Assembly (NCBI RefSeq): GCF_028689295.1 | Contig: NZ_JAQTWL010000011.1 | Location: forward strand, 1-64,000 | DNA length: 64,000 nt | Source of the DNA: Rhodoferax sp. | GTDB taxonomy: Bacteria > Pseudomonadota > Gammaproteobacteria > Burkholderiales > Burkholderiaceae_C | Direction: 5' to 3' | Shown: positions 36,231-44,055 of the stretch, piece after piece | Position numbering within the stretch: the stretch's first letter is position 1 | How the letters are laid out: each line of letters opens with the position of its first letter | Made by a program: the position numbers and the translations under genes | Notes under the pieces: model-generated | What the model was told of the DNA's origin: nothing | Database searches by the model: none | The model's input: the letters and a program-made list of their open reading frames with translations, nothing else

Positions 36231-37424
36231 ATGACTTCTAAATTTTCTTTCACAGCGCTTGCTGTTTTGGGTATCGCTGTGGCGGGTGGCGGGGCGTGGT
36301 GGCTGCAATCGCGTCCGACAGCGCCAAAGCCCGTCACTGGCGCAGCCAGCGCCCCCGCCAGCAGCAACGCGGCTGGCGCGCCCAGGGTGGCTGGCGTGGA
36401 GGTGGCCAAGGTCGAGCTGCAACGCCTGCGCGACGATGCCCAGGCAGTGGGCAGTTTGCGCGCCCGCCACAGCGTGATGCTGCGCCCGGAGCTGGTGGGC
36501 CGCATCAGCGCGCTCAACTTCAAGGATGGCGGCCCGGTGCGCCGGGGGCAAATCCTGGTGCAGTTTGACGACCAGTTGCAGCGTGCCGAAGTGCAGCAAA
36601 TGGAGGCGCAGCTGGCCATTGCCCAGGCCAGCTTCAAGCGCACCCAGGAGCTGGTGGCCGCCAATTTTGTGGCCCAGCAAATGCTCGACACCAGCGCGGC
36701 CAATTTGCAGGTGGCGCAGGCCCAGCTGGCTTTGGCGCAGGCGCGGTTCAACCGCATGGCGGTGCGCGCACCGTTCGACGGCACGGCCGGTATCCGGTTG
36801 GTGAACGTGGGCGATTACGTCAAGGACGGCGCCGACCTGGTGGCGTTGGAGGACGCGCGCCAGATGCTGGTGGACTACCGTCTGCCCGAACGTTTTGGAG
36901 CCAAGGTCAAACCGGGTCAAACTGTCGAGCTGGCCCTCGATGCCCTGCCTGGTCAAAATTTCAACGCCGTGGTGGAAGCCATCGACCCGCTGCTCGACGC
37001 CAACGGCCGCTCGCTCGGCGTGCGTGCGCTCGTGTCCCGCACGGGCCAGGGCGGGCCATTGCGCTCTGGCATGTTTGCCCGCGTGAGCACGGTGTTCTCG
37101 GTCAATGACGCGGCCCTGGTGGTGCCTGAGGAAGCCATCGTGCCGCAGGGCGGCAAGCAATTTGTGATCAAGGTGGTGGCGCCTGAAGCCGGTGCCAGGT
37201 TACCGCCGGATGTCAAGTTTGTGTCCTTGCGGCAAGAGGTCGCGCTGGGCGTGCGACGTCAAGGCAAGGTTGAAGTGACGGCAGGATTGAGTGCCGCTGA
37301 CACCGTGGTCGTGGCAGGTCAGCAGCGCCTGCAAAAAGATGGTTCACCACTGCGCGTGGTGGAACTCGGCCGGGGCGCTGCAGCACTGGCAGCCCGTCCG
37401 GCTGCCTCGGCGGCCAGCCTTTGA
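36231..37424 (+). CDS. RND efflux periplasmic adaptor (membrane fusion protein)
   Basis: A 397-aa HlyD/AcrA-type adaptor. An N-terminal hydrophobic segment (FTALAVLGIAVAGGGAWWLQ) anchors or exports it. A lipoyl half-motif (HSVMLRPELVGRISALNFKD and GQILVQFDDQLQRAEVQQME) flanks a coiled-coil hairpin, followed by RAPFDGTAGIRLVNVGDYV and beta-barrel and membrane-proximal domains (VVPEEAIVPQGGKQFVIKV). No lipobox cysteine. The RND pump follows 15 bp downstream. No outer-membrane channel gene is nearby, so a TolC-like protein encoded elsewhere must complete the system. Confidence 0.93.
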   Translation: MTSKFSFTALAVLGIAVAGGGAWWLQSRPTAPKPVTGAASAPASSNAAGAPRVAGVEVAKVELQRLRDDAQAVGSLRARHSVMLRPELVGRISALNFKDGGPVRRGQILVQFDDQLQRAEVQQMEAQLAIAQASFKRTQELVAANFVAQQMLDTSAANLQVAQAQLALAQARFNRMAVRAPFDGTAGIRLVNVGDYVKDGADLVALEDARQMLVDYRLPERFGAKVKPGQTVELALDALPGQNFNAVVEAIDPLLDANGRSLGVRALVSRTGQGGPLRSGMFARVSTVFSVNDAALVVPEEAIVPQGGKQFVIKVVAPEAGARLPPDVKFVSLRQEVALGVRRQGKVEVTAGLSAADTVVVAGQQRLQKDGSPLRVVELGRGAAALAARPAASAASL

Positions 37425-37439
37425 GCCCGGGAGCGATCG

Positions 37440-40400
37440 ATGCAACTGGCTGAAACCTCCATTCGCCGCCCGGTCTTTGCCACCGTGCTCTCGCTGCTGA
37501 TCGTGCTGATCGGCGCGGTCTCGTTCAAAAGCCTCACGGTGCGCGAATACCCCAAGATCGACGAGCCCGTGGTGTCTGTCACCACCACCTTTGCCGGCGC
37601 TTCCAGCGAGGTGATGGAAGCCCAGGTCACCAAGGTGCTGGAAGACTCGCTCTCCGGCATCGAGGGGGTCGATGTGATCACCTCCGCCAGCCGCCAGGAG
37701 CGCAGCCAGATCAGCGTGCGCTTTGCCCTGAGCCGCGATGCCGACGCCGCCGCTGCCGATGTGCGCGACAAGGTCACGCGGGTGCGCCAGCGTCTGCCGC
37801 AGGGCATCGACGAACCGGTCATTGCCAAGGTCGAGGCCGAATCGTTCCCGGTCATTTTCCTGGCGCTGAGCTCCGACACCCACAATGCCTTGCAGCTCTC
37901 CGAGATGGCCAACACGCTGGTCAAGCCGGTGCTGCAAACCGCGCCGGGTGCGGCCGAAGTGAACATCTACGGTGAGCGCAAATTTGCCATGCGCATCTGG
38001 GTCGATCCGGGCAAGCTGGCCGCCTATCAGCTCACCGTGCAAGACCTCGAAGACGCCTTGCGCCGCGCCAATCTGGAGGTGCCTGCCGGGCGCATCGAGA
38101 GCGCCCAGCGCGAGTTCAACGTCACCGCAGCCACCGACCTTGAACGGCCGCCGGAATTTGCCCAGGTGGTAATTCGCACGGTGAATGGCCAGCCGATCCG
38201 CATTGGCGACGTGGCACGCGTGCAGGAGGCGCCGGTCGATGAACGATCTTTTGTGCGCCTGAACGGCCGCGACGCGGTCGGCGTGGGCGTGGTGCGGCAA
38301 AGCACCGCCAACCCGCTGGAGCTGAGCAAAGGCGTGCGCGGCCTGCTCGACAAGCTGCGCCGCGACTTGCCGCCGGGCGTGCAGATCGAGGTTGCCAACG
38401 ACAACTCGGTGTTCATCGACCAGTCGATCAAGGCGGTGTTCACCACCATTGTCGAAGCCGCCGTGCTGGTGGCGCTGGTGATCTTTGTGTTTTTGCGCAC
38501 TTTGCGCGCCTCGCTGATTCCGCTTATCACCATTCCAGTGTCGCTGATCGGCACCTTCGCCATGATGGCGCTGGCGGGCTTCAGCATCAACACGCTCACG
38601 CTGCTGGCGCTGGTGCTGGCGATCGGGCTGGTGGTGGACGATGCCATCGTCATGCTGGAGAACATCTACCGCCATATCGAGGAGGGCCTGCCGCCGTTTC
38701 AGGCGGCCATCCGCGGTGCGCGCGAGGTGGGTTTTGCCATCGTCGCCATGACCATGACGCTGGTGGCGGTGTATGCGCCGCTGGCGTTTTCACCCGGGCG
38801 CACCGGGCGCCTGTTCACCGAATTTGCGTTGGCGCTGGCCGGCGCGGTGGTGATTTCCGGCATCGTTGCGTTGACCTTGTCGCCCATGTTGTCGTCCTTG
38901 CTGCTGCGGCACAACCCGCGCCCGACCTGGTTCGATGCGCACATGGAAAACCTGTTGCAATGGGTGACGCGGGTTTATGCCGGGCTGCTGGACTGGTCCT
39001 TGCACCGGCGCTATCTGGTGCTGACCGTGATGGTGGCCAGTGGCGTGGTGTCGTGGTGGGTGCTGGGCGACATCAAGCGCGAACTGGCGCCGCTGGAAGA
39101 CCGGGGCGTGGTGCTGGCGCGCGTCAACGCACCCGACGGTGCCACGCTGGCTTACACCGACCGCTATGTGCGTGGCGTGGAAAAGATCGCCGAAGACTAC
39201 CCCGAGTTCGACCGCATCTTTGCCACCGTCGGCAATCCCACGGTGTCGCAGGCCAATGTGTTCTTCAGGGCCAAACCGTGGGACGAGCGCGAGCGCACCA
39301 CGCTGGAGATGGCGCGCACCATGACGCCGCGTTTCTCGGGGTTGTCTGGCGTCAACGCCACACCGATCACGCCGCCGTCGCTGGGCCAGGGTTTTCGCAG
39401 CCAGCCAATTGAATACGTCATCATCACCTCGGAGAGTTACGAGGAACTCAACAAAACATTGCGCGCCTTCCAGGACGAACTGGCCAAAAACCCCGGCTTT
39501 GTTCAGGTGGACACCGATTTGCGCCTGAACAAGCCCGAGATCAAGCTCGAGGTGAACCGCGAGCGCGCCGCCGACCTGGGCGTCAGTGTCGATGCGATCG
39601 CCCGTTCCATCGAGACCCTGCTGGGCGGGCGCAAGGTGACGCGCTACAAACGCGGTGGCGAGAAATACGACGTGATCGTTCAGACCGCGGCCTTGGGCCG
39701 CGATGCGCCGGACGACATCGAAAGCATTTTTGTGCGCGGCAAGGGCGCCGAGCTGATTCCTCTGTCAAGCTTGGTCCATATCCGCGAGGTGGTGGTGCCG
39801 CGCGAGCTGATCCATTTCGGCCAGCGTCGCTCGGCCACCATCACGTCCAATTTGTCGGCCACTTACTCGGTGGGCGAGGCGCTGCAGTTCATGGACGCCA
39901 CGGCGCAAAAAGTCCTCAAACCCGGTTATGCCACCGACCTGAACGGCATCAGCCGTGAGTTCAAAAAGTCGTCAGATTCTCTGGCACTGGTGTTTGCGCT
40001 GGCGCTGTTGTTCATCTTTCTGGTGCTGGCAGCGCAATTCGAGAGCTTTGTCGATCCGTTTGTGATCCTGTTCAGCGTGCCCTTGTCGATGGCGGGTGCG
40101 CTGCTGGCGCTCAAATGGTCCGGCGGCACGTTCAATGTGTTCAGCCAGATCGGCCTGATCACGCTGGTGGGCCTGATCACCAAGCACGGCATTCTGATCG
40201 TCGAATTTGCCAACAAGCTGCGCGAGCAGGGCCTGGACACAATGGCCGCCATCCAGCAGTCTGCCGCGCAGCGCCTGCGCCCGATCATGATGACCACCGG
40301 CGCCATGGTGCTGGGCGCGGTGCCGCTGGCCATCGCCACCGGCGCGGGCGCCGAGAGCAGGCATCAGATTGGCTGGGTGATTGTGGGCGGCATGAGCCTG

Positions 40401-40514
40401 GGCACCTTGCTAACGGTGTTCGTGGTGCCCACCATGTACACCTTGCTGGCACGCAAGCAAGTGCCGGGGGCCAAGAAGGAACTGGCTTTGAGTCCGGCCG
40501 CAACTGCCGGTTGA
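37440..40514 (+). CDS. RND superfamily multidrug efflux permease
   Basis: A 1024-aa inner-membrane pump of the HAE1/AcrB-like group. Typical start AETSIRRPVFATVLSLLIVL; proton-relay aspartates are in AIGLVVDDAIVMLENIYRHI (TM4), and the TM10/11 region has FSQIGLITLVGLITKHGILI with the conserved lysine/histidine context. Two large periplasmic loops (after TM1 and TM7) are present. Substrates cannot be predicted from sequence. ATG 37440 follows CCGGGAGCGATCG. It forms an operon with the adaptor upstream. Confidence 0.95.
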   Translation: MQLAETSIRRPVFATVLSLLIVLIGAVSFKSLTVREYPKIDEPVVSVTTTFAGASSEVMEAQVTKVLEDSLSGIEGVDVITSASRQERSQISVRFALSRDADAAAADVRDKVTRVRQRLPQGIDEPVIAKVEAESFPVIFLALSSDTHNALQLSEMANTLVKPVLQTAPGAAEVNIYGERKFAMRIWVDPGKLAAYQLTVQDLEDALRRANLEVPAGRIESAQREFNVTAATDLERPPEFAQVVIRTVNGQPIRIGDVARVQEAPVDERSFVRLNGRDAVGVGVVRQSTANPLELSKGVRGLLDKLRRDLPPGVQIEVANDNSVFIDQSIKAVFTTIVEAAVLVALVIFVFLRTLRASLIPLITIPVSLIGTFAMMALAGFSINTLTLLALVLAIGLVVDDAIVMLENIYRHIEEGLPPFQAAIRGAREVGFAIVAMTMTLVAVYAPLAFSPGRTGRLFTEFALALAGAVVISGIVALTLSPMLSSLLLRHNPRPTWFDAHMENLLQWVTRVYAGLLDWSLHRRYLVLTVMVASGVVSWWVLGDIKRELAPLEDRGVVLARVNAPDGATLAYTDRYVRGVEKIAEDYPEFDRIFATVGNPTVSQANVFFRAKPWDERERTTLEMARTMTPRFSGLSGVNATPITPPSLGQGFRSQPIEYVIITSESYEELNKTLRAFQDELAKNPGFVQVDTDLRLNKPEIKLEVNRERAADLGVSVDAIARSIETLLGGRKVTRYKRGGEKYDVIVQTAALGRDAPDDIESIFVRGKGAELIPLSSLVHIREVVVPRELIHFGQRRSATITSNLSATYSVGEALQFMDATAQKVLKPGYATDLNGISREFKKSSDSLALVFALALLFIFLVLAAQFESFVDPFVILFSVPLSMAGALLALKWSGGTFNVFSQIGLITLVGLITKHGILIVEFANKLREQGLDTMAAIQQSAAQRLRPIMMTTGAMVLGAVPLAIATGAGAESRHQIGWVIVGGMSLGTLLTVFVVPTMYTLLARKQVPGAKKELALSPAATAG

Positions 40515-40601
40515 GCCGTAGCGAAACTTCCAAAAAAAGCCGGAATGCGTTGTGGCCTGGGATGGCAGCGGGTCGCGTATTGGCGCCCGCCTAAGACGCG
40601 C

Positions 40602-40646
40602 TCTGTATGCCAGCGAACAGACTTTTCCAGCTGGGCCGCCTATAAC
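40602..40646 (+). promoter_or_regulatory. Palindromic operator plus -10 box before the DUF4398 gene (site A)
   Basis: The 20-mer TCTGTATGCCAGCGAACAGA (40602-40621) is an imperfect palindrome sharing TCTGT...GCCA(G/A)C...ACAGA with the 20-mers at 44006 and 61611. Exactly 19 nt after it lies TATAAC (40641-40646), a good -10. The dyad centre would fall near -41.5. The start codon is at 40697. Confidence 0.55.
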
Positions 40647-40696
40647 CTGATTTAGCCAAGGCGATTGTGCTTTGGGTGAACCGTTACAGGAGTTCC

Positions 40697-41077
40697 ATGA
40701 TGAAGTCAAATACCCGAGGCGGCCTTGCCTTGTTGTCTGCCGCCGCCCTCACGCTCGCGGTGGGCTGCACCAGTTTGAAAACCCCGGCGACGGCCGATGT
40801 GGCGGTATCGAACGCTGCTGTCGCCAACGCTGCGGGTGCCGGTGGCGCCCAGTATGCGCCGCTTGAAATGGCCTCGGCGCGCGAGAAGCTGGCACTGGCC
40901 AACAAAGCCATGCTGGCCAAGGATTACAAGCTGGCGATCGAACTGGCCAACCAGGCCCAGGCCGACGCCAAGCTGGCGCAAAGCACCGCCAGCTCGGTCA
41001 AGGCGCAGGCCGCCGCCGATGTGCTGCAGGAAGACATTCGCGTGTTGCGCGAAGAGCTCAATCGCACCGCCCAATAA
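40697..41077 (+). CDS. DUF4398 domain-containing lipoprotein
   Basis: A 126-aa envelope lipoprotein. The signal sequence LALLSAAALTLAVGC ends in a lipobox cysteine. The mature part is helical with YAPLEMASAREKLALANKAM, AIELANQAQADAKLAQSTAS and a C-terminal coiled coil. This matches DUF4398, a domain of unknown function found in outer-membrane proteins, often beside OmpA-like genes, as here. Tandem ATGs at 40697 and 40700 follow CAGGAGTTCC. A good -10 and an operator-like palindrome precede it. Confidence 0.85.
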   Translation: MMKSNTRGGLALLSAAALTLAVGCTSLKTPATADVAVSNAAVANAAGAGGAQYAPLEMASAREKLALANKAMLAKDYKLAIELANQAQADAKLAQSTASSVKAQAAADVLQEDIRVLREELNRTAQ

Positions 41078-41103
41078 ATTCAACCCTACAGACAGGAAAC
41101 ATC

Positions 41104-42036
41104 ATGAAAAAAACTCAATTGGCCCCCATCGTTCTGGCAATTGCCGCCTTCCTGGCAGGCTGCAGCTCGACCCCCAAAACAACATCGCTGCTGGACCAGG
41201 CCCGGACCGACTACATGGCGGCCCAGGGCAACCCCGACGTTGCCACTTATGCGCCGTTTGAAATGAAGCTGGCGACCCAGGCCATGGCACAGGCCAACGT
41301 CGAAGCGAATGATCGCGGCAGCGATGAGAAGATTGACAACCTGGCCTACCTGGCCAAGCAAAAGATCGCCCTCGCGCAGGAAGTGACCAAACGCAAGATG
41401 GCCGAGGCTGAAATCGCCAATGCCGGCAAGGAGCGCGACCAGTTGCGCCTGGACGCGCGCACCAACGAAGCCAACGCAGCCAAACTCAGCGCCGAAAAAG
41501 CCACCCTGGCCGCGCAACAGGCGCAAAGCAATGCCGCCCAGTCGCAACTGGCTGCCCGCCAAGCCCAGCTGGACGCCGCCAATGCCCAGCGCCAGACGCA
41601 GGAAGCGCAGGCGCGTGCCGCGCAACTTGAAGCCCAGTTGGCTGAACTTGCTGCCAAGAAAACGGCACGCGGTACCGTCATCACGCTGGGCGACGTGCTG
41701 TTTGGCACCGACTTGTCGCGCCTGACGACCGACGGCATGCGCAGCGCGCAGAAGTTGGCCAATGTGTTGCAGCAAAACCCGCAGCGCAATGTGCTGATTG
41801 AAGGCTTTGCCGACAGCACTGGCGCCGCCGACTACAACCAGGGCCTGTCGGAGCGCCGCGCCGGCGCGGTGCGCACCGCCTTGCTGGAATTGGGTGTGGC
41901 GCGTGAGCGCATTGACATGCGTGGTTACGGCGAATCCTTTCCCGTGGCCGCCAACGACAGTGCCGCCAGCCGCCAGCTCAACCGCCGTGTCGAGATCGTC
42001 TTGTCCGACGACAGCGGCAAGGTGATCGCACGCTGA
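41104..42036 (+). CDS. OmpA family lipoprotein with N-terminal DUF4398-like helices
   Basis: A 310-aa lipoprotein: IAAFLAGCSS gives a lipobox. Residues about 25-95 resemble the preceding DUF4398 protein (TYAPFEMKLATQAMAQANVE); residues about 95-185 are a long Ala/Gln-rich coiled coil; residues about 190-305 are an OmpA C-terminal peptidoglycan-binding domain (GDVLFGTDLSRLTTDGMRSA, LIEGFADSTGAADYNQGLSE, RIDMRGYGESFPVAANDSAA, RQLNRRVEIVLSD). It probably links outer membrane and peptidoglycan. It lies 26 bp after the DUF4398 gene and is likely co-transcribed. Confidence 0.92.
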   Translation: MKKTQLAPIVLAIAAFLAGCSSTPKTTSLLDQARTDYMAAQGNPDVATYAPFEMKLATQAMAQANVEANDRGSDEKIDNLAYLAKQKIALAQEVTKRKMAEAEIANAGKERDQLRLDARTNEANAAKLSAEKATLAAQQAQSNAAQSQLAARQAQLDAANAQRQTQEAQARAAQLEAQLAELAAKKTARGTVITLGDVLFGTDLSRLTTDGMRSAQKLANVLQQNPQRNVLIEGFADSTGAADYNQGLSERRAGAVRTALLELGVARERIDMRGYGESFPVAANDSAASRQLNRRVEIVLSDDSGKVIAR

Positions 42037-42068
42037 TCCCCCCGATTGATTCAACCCAAGGAAAAACC

Positions 42069-42353
42069 ATGACCACCAAAAACGTTTACATCGAAAAAAT
42101 GAAGTCGCAGCTTGATGAGCTCAACGCCAACATGAACAAGCTCGAAGCCAGGGCCACCGAAGCCAAGGCCGATGCGCGCGACGCTTATCTGGAAGAAATG
42201 CGCAAGCTGCGCCACCAGTCCAAGTTGGCCGGTGCCAAGCTCGACGAGCTCAAAACCGCGAGTGAAGACACCTGGAAAACCATGGCGACGGAAATGGACA
42301 AGGTGCGTGAAGCTTTTGTGCATTCATTCAACTACTTCAAATCGCAGGTCTAA
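42069..42353 (+). CDS. Small coiled-coil protein of unknown function
   Basis: A 94-aa protein predicted to be almost entirely alpha-helical and coiled coil: [40 protein letters not shown], then [20 protein letters not shown]. No signal peptide, cysteine or membrane segment. Similar small coiled-coil proteins are annotated only as hypothetical in related bacteria. ATG 42069 follows CAAGGAAAAACC. It lies 32 bp after the OmpA gene and may be the third gene of that operon. Its 3' end overlaps the 3' end of the brkB remnant on the other strand. Confidence 0.8.
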   Translation: MTTKNVYIEKMKSQLDELNANMNKLEARATEAKADARDAYLEEMRKLRHQSKLAGAKLDELKTASEDTWKTMATEMDKVREAFVHSFNYFKSQV

Positions 42354-42735
42354 GCGGCTTTCTGGAGCCAAACAGATTGGCATACACCCAGGTGAATTCG
42401 GCCCCGATCAGAAAGATCTGGGCCGAGTAATACACCCACAACAGCACCACCACCAGCAAGCCCGCGGCACCAAAGCCCGACACAATGCCGCTGCGGCCGA
42501 TGTAAACGCCGGCGCGTGGCATCACTTTGTAGATCAGCGCAAACATGGCGGTGACCAGGGCGAATCCGGCGGCCGCGTTGCTGGCGCCGGCAATGGTGAG
42601 TCAGCCGCCAAAGAGCGGGCTCCACAAGCGTTCCATGGTGGCCAGCGCCGCGCCCATGCAGGGTACGTCGTCGTCAAGCCATAAATTGAATACCTTTTTG
42701 AGCAGAGCCCAGTACAAAGGCAGATCAAATGGCAT
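42337..42735 (-). pseudogene. Decayed YihY/BrkB-family membrane protein gene
   Basis: From ATG 42735 the frame reads an intact family N-terminus (LYWALLKKVFNLWLDDDVPC, then MGAALATMERLW) and hits TGA at about residue 45. In the same frame the family C-terminus continues ([20 protein letters not shown] and [38 protein letters not shown]) to the stop at 42337. YihY/BrkB proteins are about 280-400 aa; only about 130 codons remain, so most of the middle is missing, and a second gap seems to lie between KVMPRAG and VYIGRS. This is an eroded gene with deletions and a nonsense codon. Confidence 0.85.
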
Positions 42736-42756
42736 TTTGAAAAATGTGGCGTTTAG

Positions 42757-43665
42757 TCAACCAGCTTGCTGGCGCGCGACCTCAGCGCGTTTCATCTCAA
42801 GATAGTCTGACCGGTCAACCTCATGCAACTGGCGCGGGTAACGTTCTACCGCGTCAAACCAGGCATTCAGACGATGCTCGACCTGTGTCGCGGGTGGCTC
42901 GCCGAGCGATGCCAAAAAGCTGTCGATCGCCAGGTAATAACGCATGGTGTTGCGCTCCACCACGCCGCGCATCCCCGCCACATGAACGGGCTGGCCGTTG
43001 GCACTTGTGCCGACCTGGGTGAAGCCCACTTTGCCGGCTCCCAGAGTGGCCAGATAGGTCTTCATGGCCAGACGGCTTACCAAGCCCACGTCATAGGCGT
43101 AGGTGAAATGCAAGAACGATTGGTTGTCCGGCAGTTCAACCGCCTCAAGATGAATGCGATAGTTGCTGGTGTCTAACGGTCCGTCTTTTGCCGTGAGTGT
43201 GATTGCAAAATACGCATGGGTGACTGCGGTTTCAGTGTATTGAAGCTCGACCCGCGGGGCGGCAGCAATGGGTTGGGGTGTTTTTTTGCCAATGTTGACG
43301 CGCAAGGCAGTGCCTGTCGACCCTGCCACGGCGCGACAGTATTTGGTGTTGATGTGCAACATCATCACTTCGCACCAATGCCCGGGTGACCTCATTCCTG
43401 TGCTGACCGTGGCAAACGGGAAGGCCACGACGGCGTAAATGTCGCCCGACAGGCCGTCTGCGCTCTCTGCGGACTGAAGCACCAGGGGACGTCCAAACGC
43501 GTTGTGCTGGAGTTGTGTTTGCAGGCGCGTGTACTGTCCCTGCAGCGCCAGCGCCAGGGCTGCCTCTGTTCCGGCCCACGCGCTGTTGACATGGCAGACC
43601 AAAACAAAACCGGCCAGGCATTGCAAAATGCCTGGCCGGCAGCGCCCATACCTTTCGGCTGTCAT
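42757..43665 (-). CDS. Conserved secreted protein of unknown function
   Basis: A 302-aa protein from ATG 43665, with a signal peptide (LQCLAGFVLVCHVNSAWA). I do not recognise a named domain. Visible segments are GDIYAVVAFPFATVSTGMRS, WCEVMMLHINTKYCR (two Cys that may pair), VELQYTETAVTHAYFAITLT, and a C-terminal RGVVERNTMRYYLAIDSFLA followed by EVDRSDYLEMKRAEVARQ. The pattern recalls an uncharacterised family of ~300-aa exported proteins in Betaproteobacteria. It is preceded on the same strand by the glycine-zipper lipoprotein gene. Confidence 0.75.
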   Translation of the reverse strand: MTAERYGRCRPGILQCLAGFVLVCHVNSAWAGTEAALALALQGQYTRLQTQLQHNAFGRPLVLQSAESADGLSGDIYAVVAFPFATVSTGMRSPGHWCEVMMLHINTKYCRAVAGSTGTALRVNIGKKTPQPIAAAPRVELQYTETAVTHAYFAITLTAKDGPLDTSNYRIHLEAVELPDNQSFLHFTYAYDVGLVSRLAMKTYLATLGAGKVGFTQVGTSANGQPVHVAGMRGVVERNTMRYYLAIDSFLASLGEPPATQVEHRLNAWFDAVERYPRQLHEVDRSDYLEMKRAEVARQQAG

Positions 43666-43702
43666 GGACAACTCCAATGGTTCCAAGCTTGCGCGAGGTG
43701 TG

Positions 43703-43912
43703 TTATTTGGTCACTTCGTGGCCGATGACGCCACCGATAGCCGCACCGGCAGCAGTGCCGAGCAAGCCGCCGCCGACCACATTGCCGGCAACGCCGCCAA
43801 TCACGGCACCGGTTGCCGTGCCTTTTTCCTGATGGGTCATGCCGGCGCAGCCACCCAGGCCCAAGGCGGCCAACACCAGCACAGCGGCAGAAATACGTTT
43901 GGTAAAGTTCAT
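43703..43912 (-). CDS. Glycine-zipper (YMGG-like) lipoprotein
   Basis: A 69-aa lipoprotein. The signal segment LVLAALGLGGC ends in a lipobox; the mature part is a Gly-zipper helix pair (GAVIGGVAGNVVGGGLLGTA then AGAAIGGVIGHEVTK) typical of small outer-membrane-associated stress proteins. A 20-bp palindrome and an AACAAT -10-like box sit upstream, positioned as at other envelope genes in the window. ATG 43912 follows CTGGAGAATTTTC. Confidence 0.88.
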   Translation of the reverse strand: MNFTKRISAAVLVLAALGLGGCAGMTHQEKGTATGAVIGGVAGNVVGGGLLGTAAGAAIGGVIGHEVTK

Positions 43913-43980
43913 GAAAATTCTCCAGGTCGATTAAGAATCATATCGTGCGACGCAGAGCGCGTTGGCACGGACGAAGACCC

Positions 43981-44025
43981 ATTGTTGGCGCAGGCGGGCA
44001 TTAGTTCTGTGCGCCAACACACAGA
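43981..44025 (-). promoter_or_regulatory. Palindromic operator plus -10 box before the glycine-zipper gene (site B)
   Basis: TCTGTGCGCCAACACACAGA (44006-44025; one mismatch between 8-bp arms) is followed on the minus strand after exactly 19 nt by AACAAT (43986-43981). The nearest minus-strand start codon is 94 nt away (43912). The plus-strand kinase gene starts only 31 nt away, so control of the lipoprotein seems more likely. Confidence 0.55.
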
Positions 44026-44055
44026 CGCCGACGTGGCGCCCGGTATGCTAGGGGC

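Noticed and set aside
36231..40514. Complete tripartite efflux operon
   Set aside because: Only adaptor and pump are present; no TolC-like outer-membrane gene follows, and the next genes are DUF4398 and OmpA lipoproteins.
42534..42728. A 64-codon minus-strand open frame as a separate gene
   Set aside because: It is out of frame with the family-like sequence of the decayed YihY/BrkB gene that covers the same bases.
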